Position numbers and translations under genes: made by a program. From the NCBI GenBank assembly GCA_949987705.1, contig OX465284.1, positions 109,041,163 to 109,105,162 on the forward strand: a DNA stretch of 64,000 bases. Reading direction: 5' to 3'. Positions 61,001-64,000 of this stretch are shown one piece after another; the first letter of the stretch is position 1; each line of letters begins with the position of its first letter. The notes beneath the pieces are model-generated. The model was not told where the DNA came from. It did no database searches and saw only the letters and a list, made by a program, of their open reading frames with translations. The DNA comes from Thereva unica. Its lineage: Eukaryota; Arthropoda; Insecta; Diptera; Therevidae.

Positions 61001-63828
61001 AGATGGAATTGGCGAAGGAGATACAACAACGCGTTGTATTAAACTTTTGGCCACCAAGAACAATTAATTGTCTAAGACAAGCCGGCCACGTATTAGGATG
61101 GAGGACAAATACAAACGACTTATTGTACTATAAATTTCAGAAAATAAACAAGGCAGACCCAGGAGGGGATGGATGAACCATGTGACCATTGCTTAACATC
61201 CAGAACTGGAAACATGCTGCAAGGAACCAAGCGAGAAATGCCCTGGAGGAGGACAAGGCTCTATTTGAGATGTCGCCGTCATTGGATGGGTTGAGTAGAA
61301 AGCTTTTCAGGACACTTGAATTAAAATGAAGAGTGCAGAAAGGGCGGTGGACTCCACGAGAAGACTTTTCCTTGAGGGGGATGAGTACTCTGTGAGTGCC
61401 TGCGATGGCTTGAATAGTCAAGTATAAATCACTAGGCAGACCGTTGAACCGGTTCAGGTGGTCTGGCCTACAAATATTAGGTGTAATAGAATAGACCAAG
61501 TGAAGGAACTAAGATAAGGAGATATCCTGTTGTGGTTACTACATATATTTAATGCAACTATGAAAAAGGGCTAAGATACGCGGGAAATAATACCCCGGGC
61601 TAGACGGACCAGAAAGGTACAGAGACACTAGGGCGCTTAAAAAAGTTATACAGATGGCGTAGAAGAAGATGTACGAATCCTAAGTATAAGAAATTGCATA
61701 TTTTAAGCTACGTACCAACTTTTTCAGGAAGCTAAAGCCAATAACTGGCTGTGAAGCTATTGATTGTGATGAAATAACAAAAAGTATAGGTCCTTCCAAG
61801 CCTGCCACAAAAGTTACACTGTGCAGCCTAGAACGAAACAGGTCTTAGGCTACTGGCTACTAGGGATCCAGAATCGGTACTCGATTTTTTACTCTTTTTA
61901 GTATTTGGCTTTCGATTCTACTCATATCAGTACTCGATACTTTTGATCGAGTCCTTTTACTCATAATCATTGCTTATAGGATAGAATCGAGTTCAGAGTA
62001 CAATTTACATTCAAGTCAGGATTCAAGCGAACTGCAAGTTTATTTCCGTCGTGAATATTTTTCATATAAATGCTTTCCACATATGTATATGTATTTTTAT
62101 GCCTCAAATTAAAGACAGTTTAGGGCTGTTTACATGCCAAACGCAAAATGGAAACGCAGATTGGAATAATTGTTAAATCGCATAGAAGTTAGTATTTTTC
62201 GCCCTCTATTCATGAAGGTAGAATCCATGTTCATGTAACAGAAAGAAAAGCATACAAATTGCTGTGCGATAAAAGAGCTCCAATTTGCGTTTCCACTTTG
62301 AATTTGGTATGTAAACGGGCATTTTTACGTTTGAATTTATATCCCATGTAAGCTACATTATGTTAGTATTTGCAATATGTCCCAAGGGAAATCGAGTAAT
62401 GCATATGATAAGCAAGGATACAGTTATAAAACAACCCTTCGTTGAAAGTTATCAGTAATGCCAAATCAAGGACTAGCAAATTTGCCTAAATTTTTCTTTG
62501 ATGTACCAGAAACATTCTCTCGTGAGGAAATAGATTTGTGTCAGAAGAAGTACTCATCGAATCTCAATAAATCGAGTACTTTTGAACGAGTAAAAAGTAT
62601 ATATTGAGTAATTTTCTTTCGATTCCACTCATGAGTATTTACTCGAGTACTTTGTTGATGTTTAGGACACACAGATATACAGATTTTAACCTTTTAGCTT
62701 TTAATCTTTTTTCGGGCCCGTTCTGATCTGGAGCCCGAAGAAATTCTTCCCAGTTGCCCCCATTGTGGAGGGCCTGGCTCCTTCCATGAAAACAATAATC
62801 TCTAAATTTGAGGATTTACTTTTGTAGGCTTAAACATACTTTCGTCAAATTCGAGGCACGTTTGAAAATTTAGATTGTAGCAATAATGACAGATTTAGAA
62901 ATGCTTTAGTATAATCAGAAACATAATTAAGAAAATAACAAGTTTCAGTAATTTAGAGGAGAGTTAAAATCTGAAAAACAGTTTTAAAGAAAGCATAGAA
63001 GTTTTCAATAGAAGTTGTTGACAATAAATTTATATATTTGTTTGAGTAAGATAATAGCTAAGATATAATAGTTTTATTGATCACTAGAAAATATATATAA
63101 TATATATTTTAGAATAAAGAAAAAGGTTTGGAGCATAATACCACATACACCACAAAATTGGTTTTCTTCTTGTTCTTGGATATATAAACAACAAACTTTC
63201 AACAAGCATCTACAGCACGCAACTAGCTCATGACATCATGCAGTTATATATCGAAGATATATGAGACTGTATAATACTGACAATCGGGATAGGGAACATT
63301 TAAATAAATATGATAACAAAAAAAACTACCAAATGTTATTCATTATCAGATTCAGGTTTCTGAGTAGCAATCAATCAAAAAAAAAACCAAAATACAAATT
63401 TAAAGAATATATCTAAATATTAAACTTAAAATAAAATTAAAAAATAAAAACGACAAAAAGTTACACTGCCTCGCTTGCACAGAGATATTTCAATCAAAAA
63501 ACAAGAAGAATTTTATGTTTTCAAAAAAATTAGAAGAAAAACCAAAAAATCAAAAATATAAATTTTTGAAAAACTAAAAACCATAAAATACGTCCAAAAG
63601 TTGATATCATCAATTCTTTTGTTTTTTTTTATGTATAGATAAATATGGATAAATGTTTTATACATCTCAGGTTATTATTATTATTTTTTTTTATTGTTTT
63701 TGTTTTATCAAATTAGTCTCAGAAATTTTTCTCACTTTTTGCGTTTGTGCAATATTATTCGAGGATTCCTGTGACGCACTGCCGCCAGGAGTTGGCGGGG
63801 CGTGCAATATGCTTTGTAGCCGGCCAAC
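37044..63828 (-). CDS. rut: Rutabaga-type Ca2+/calmodulin-responsive adenylyl cyclase (3' half)
   Basis: Minus-strand exons, 5' to 3': 63736-63828 (tentative), 59287-59309, 58681-59145, 58460-58617, 56084-56194, 55758-55998, 52565-52711, 52420-52504, 52224-52358, 44329-45197, 40004-40896, 39535-39938, 37044-37330. From the microexon on they give 1271 aa in one frame. The enzyme makes cAMP from ATP at the plasma membrane; fly rutabaga serves olfactory memory. Seen are the C1b end ([13 protein letters not shown]), the second membrane block ([12 protein letters not shown] to [12 protein letters not shown]) and the C2 domain with [12 protein letters not shown], the [14 protein letters not shown]ys, [15 protein letters not shown] (adenine-site Asp, catalytic Asn and Arg) and KVKGKGDM. 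All ATP-site residues expected in C2 are present. After C2 comes a tail of about 720 aa: Gln runs, Asn/Tyr repeats, Ser-rich then acidic segments. The N-terminal half, including C1a, is outside the window. ADCY1/ADCY8-type orthology is clear. Confidence 0.93.
37331..39534. other. rutabaga last intron
   Basis: Bounded by the acceptor before 37330 and the donor GTAAGTTATT after the exon at 39535. It contains a plus-strand RNase H-bearing retroelement relic at 38560-39280. The rest (37350-38550) shows no recognisable coding sequence. Confidence 0.7.
38560..39280 (+). mobile_element. Non-LTR RNase H relic in a rutabaga intron
   Basis: The plus strand reads [53 protein letters not shown] and [12 protein letters not shown], the ordered RNase H blocks of an R1/LOA-type ORF2. 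The post-RNase H 3' region matches the 8581 and 10332 repeats (CAATGGGCCTCTTAAACAGA). Stops interrupt it. Confidence 0.8.
42967..43067. mobile_element. 101-bp palindromic MITE
   Basis: Begins GGGGCCGGATTCTGCAAGCA and ends with the near-perfect inverse (TGCTTGCGxAATCCGGCCCC type; GTTCACGCTTGCGAAATCCG then GCCCC). The 25-bp arms differ at three positions. No coding capacity. Confidence 0.75.
43380..43905 (+). mobile_element. BEL/Pao reverse-transcriptase scrap
   Basis: The plus strand reads [20 protein letters not shown] and EQVTSLL, matching the YVDDLL..ADS.E.A..L..Q block of BEL/Pao RT. It is followed by [14 protein letters not shown] and, in another frame, [18 protein letters not shown], the post-RT block. 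The metal-site YVDD is NVDD here and the frame shifts, so it is inactive. Confidence 0.75.
44341..45105 (-). repeat. rut: Low-complexity Gln and Asn/Tyr repeat coding region of rutabaga
   Basis: Within the long tail exon, a six-Gln run and Gln/Pro-rich segments ([20 protein letters not shown]) are followed by a loose repeat of about 8-10 residues. Its units include [42 protein letters not shown] and [10 protein letters not shown]. The composition is prion-like (Asn, Gln, Tyr rich). It lies directly after the C2 cyclase domain. Confidence 0.85.
46070..46195. repeat. Dispersed repeat end resembling 61860-62665
   Basis: The sequence GGATCCGGAATCGGT, followed by repeated GAGTACTCGATT-type words, resembles the left border of the block at 61863-62000 (GGATCCAGAATCGGTACTCG). 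Only one end is recognised here. Confidence 0.4.
49390..50590 (+). mobile_element. BEL/Pao integrase-region relic in a rutabaga intron
   Basis: The plus strand reads [33 protein letters not shown] and [12 protein letters not shown] (49489-49649). It continues with [16 protein letters not shown] and [14 protein letters not shown] (zinc-binding integrase N-domain, HH..CC). Further on is a decayed core and end ([29 protein letters not shown]). Order and motifs match BEL/Pao pol. Stops and shifts are frequent, so it is dead. It is antisense to rut. Confidence 0.85.
51762..51920. mobile_element. 159-bp palindromic MITE
   Basis: Starts CCCTGTGATGAAAGTCGAGT and ends with the near-inverse (GACTCGACTTTCAGCGCAGGG type). 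The arms, about 40 bp, extend into CGTGACAAGTCG and its inverse. An internal copy of GACTTTCAGCACAGGG (51838-51852) suggests partial duplication of an end. Confidence 0.8.
52712..55757. other. rutabaga intron within C2
   Basis: The donor after the LLPAHV exon and the acceptor before ELYHQSYAK delimit it. The left part is AT-rich; the right part holds non-LTR RT relics at 53790-54960. Nothing else is recognised. Confidence 0.7.
53790..54960 (-). mobile_element. Non-LTR retrotransposon RT relic in a rutabaga intron
   Basis: On the minus strand, 54475-54954 gives the pre-RT region ([40 protein letters not shown], the start of RT). Broken RT continues through about 54130-54470, with an [20 protein letters not shown] block at 53990-54060. 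This then runs into a GRPRKRW-type C-terminal end (53860-53930), with the region between (including the YADD box) deleted. Confidence 0.82.
56195..58459. other. rutabaga intron within the second membrane block
   Basis: Splits an Arg codon (AG/A) between VSVFLR and LPIIIKTLL. Almost filled by retroelement sequence at 56560-58360. Confidence 0.75.
56560..58360 (+). mobile_element. Degenerate non-LTR retrotransposon (RT) plus a second, overlapping relic
   Basis: The plus strand shows [52 protein letters not shown] and [10 protein letters not shown]: the ordered RT blocks of an R1/LOA-like ORF2 (the first Asp of FxDxxxAFD is retained, the catalytic box reads NADD). The post-RT region [20 protein letters not shown] (57209-57290) is followed by a decayed RNase H. 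At about 57975-58360 a second, more decayed piece again begins with the post-RT segment ([22 protein letters not shown]), so two fragments of one family stand in tandem. Antisense to rut. Confidence 0.82.
59287..59309 (-). other. rut: rutabaga 23-nt microexon (candidate)
   Basis: On the gene strand, TTTGGCTTGCAG precedes and GTGTGTTTAA follows a 23-nt block encoding (x)CPKLVHE. It ends in phase 0, as needed to enter the next exon at [11 protein letters not shown]. The intron between the two exons is only 141 nt. The incoming phase (one nucleotide carried) requires a specific upstream exon end. It is supported by two good splice sites and an open frame, not by transcripts. Confidence 0.65.
60690..61500 (+). 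mobile_element. Degenerate RTE-like RT C-terminal relic
   Basis: The plus strand, in several frames, reads [19 protein letters not shown] (post-YADD block), [20 protein letters not shown] and VFYA, typical of the RT thumb region of RTE-like elements. It is followed by an unreadable 3' part. No long frame survives; the minus-strand frame at 61137-61499 is a shadow. Confidence 0.6.
61860..62665. repeat. Inverted-repeat block with GAGTACTCGA-type ends
   Basis: Left border near GGATCCAGAATCGGTACTCG with multiple TACTCGAT words. The right border (62550-62665) has the corresponding inverted ATCGAGTACTTT and TACTCGAGTACTTT words. It encloses a 198-bp MITE. A related border occurs at 46070. The superfamily is not determined (the GGGATCC..ATCGGTACTCG style could be hAT). 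Confidence 0.45.
62123..62320. mobile_element. 198-bp MITE nested in 61860-62665
   Basis: Arms of about 40 bp: GGCTGTTTACATGCCAAACG and ATGGAAACGCAGATTGG at the left, with the inverse (CCAATTTGCGTTTCCACTTT and GGTATGTAAACGGGC) at the right. Non-coding. Confidence 0.75.
63736..63828 (-). other. rut: Possible rutabaga C1b exon (31 codons)
   Basis: On the gene strand an acceptor (TTCCACTGTAG) and donor (AAAAAGTGAGAA) bound 93 nt that stay open in one frame: [20 protein letters not shown] and onward. This phase 0/0 exon does not join the microexon directly, which needs one carried nucleotide. Either a further exon lies between them, or an internal donor (GGCA/GTGCGT) is used, or the call is wrong. 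Confidence 0.4.
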
Positions 63829-64000
63829 CTACAGTGGAAATTAAGTTATAATAATAAAAATAAATATAATTTTTTTTTGTTTTGTGTGTTTTTGTTTCAA
63901 ACTCAATCTACGTAATTTTGTTTCAAGCTACATTCAATATTTTGTATTATTGACATTTTTTTTTTGTTATACATTTTTTTTATGGGGATATAGGAGTGCT

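Larger units (their letters stand above)
59310..63735. other. rutabaga intron(s) upstream of the microexon
   Basis: Contains a non-LTR RT scrap (60690-61500) and an inverted-repeat block (61860-62665) with a nested MITE. The stretches 59320-60680 and 62670-63730 are AT-rich without recognisable exons, though a further small exon could be hidden here. Confidence 0.55.

Noticed and set aside
61137..61499. A 120-aa minus-strand frame
   Set aside because: It is antisense to an RTE-like reverse-transcriptase relic readable on the plus strand just upstream, and it has no motif.

Overview
This is insect nuclear DNA, most likely from a fly (Diptera). The evidence is spliced genes with short GT..AG introns, insect-specific gene families (an Ir8a-type ionotropic co-receptor and a rutabaga-type adenylyl cyclase), AT-rich non-coding DNA and a heavy, layered load of transposon remains. 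The species cannot be fixed from the sequence alone. All gene models below were spliced by eye; exon phases were checked and every assembled reading frame is divisible by three.

Layout. 1-11.3 kb is repeat-rich with no host gene seen: non-LTR retrotransposon relics, a tandem duplication, a TTAA-flanked piggyBac-type element and a small inverted-repeat element. 11.4-13.75 kb (+) is a PDE12-like 2',5'-phosphodiesterase/deadenylase (636 aa). 13.9-15.3 kb is retroelement debris. 15.7-17.4 kb (+) is the DNA primase large subunit (538 aa). It converges on a minus-strand AK6 nuclear adenylate kinase (173 aa), whose 40-nt first coding exon lies 2 kb away behind an intron packed with nested transposons. 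AK6 shares a 280-bp divergent promoter interval with a plus-strand SPT7-like SAGA subunit (329 aa, 20.4-21.6 kb). 21.6-26.1 kb is transposon debris: a BEL/Pao piece split by a CR1/Jockey-type insertion with target duplication, a piggyBac transposase relic, and two non-LTR reverse-transcriptase relics. 26.2-30.5 kb (+) is Ir8a (866 aa seen; first exon missing). 30.6-37.0 kb has no coding exon but holds three inverted-repeat elements nested like Russian dolls. 37.0-63.8 kb (-) is the 3' half of rutabaga (at least 1271 aa): end of the first cyclase half, second membrane block, complete C2 catalytic domain and a very long low-complexity tail, with large introns full of retroelement relics antisense to the gene.

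Functionally, the left part is a compact housekeeping cluster (RNA turnover, replication priming, nucleotide kinase, chromatin co-activator). The right part carries two nervous-system genes in convergent orientation: an olfactory co-receptor subunit and the Ca2+/calmodulin-type cyclase known for olfactory learning in Drosophila. No CRISPR array, rRNA or tRNA was recognised. I saw no clearly new enzymatic system. The most informative features are the transposon stratigraphy, with two reciprocal empty sites, and the rutabaga gene structure, with a 23-nt microexon and a prion-like tail.
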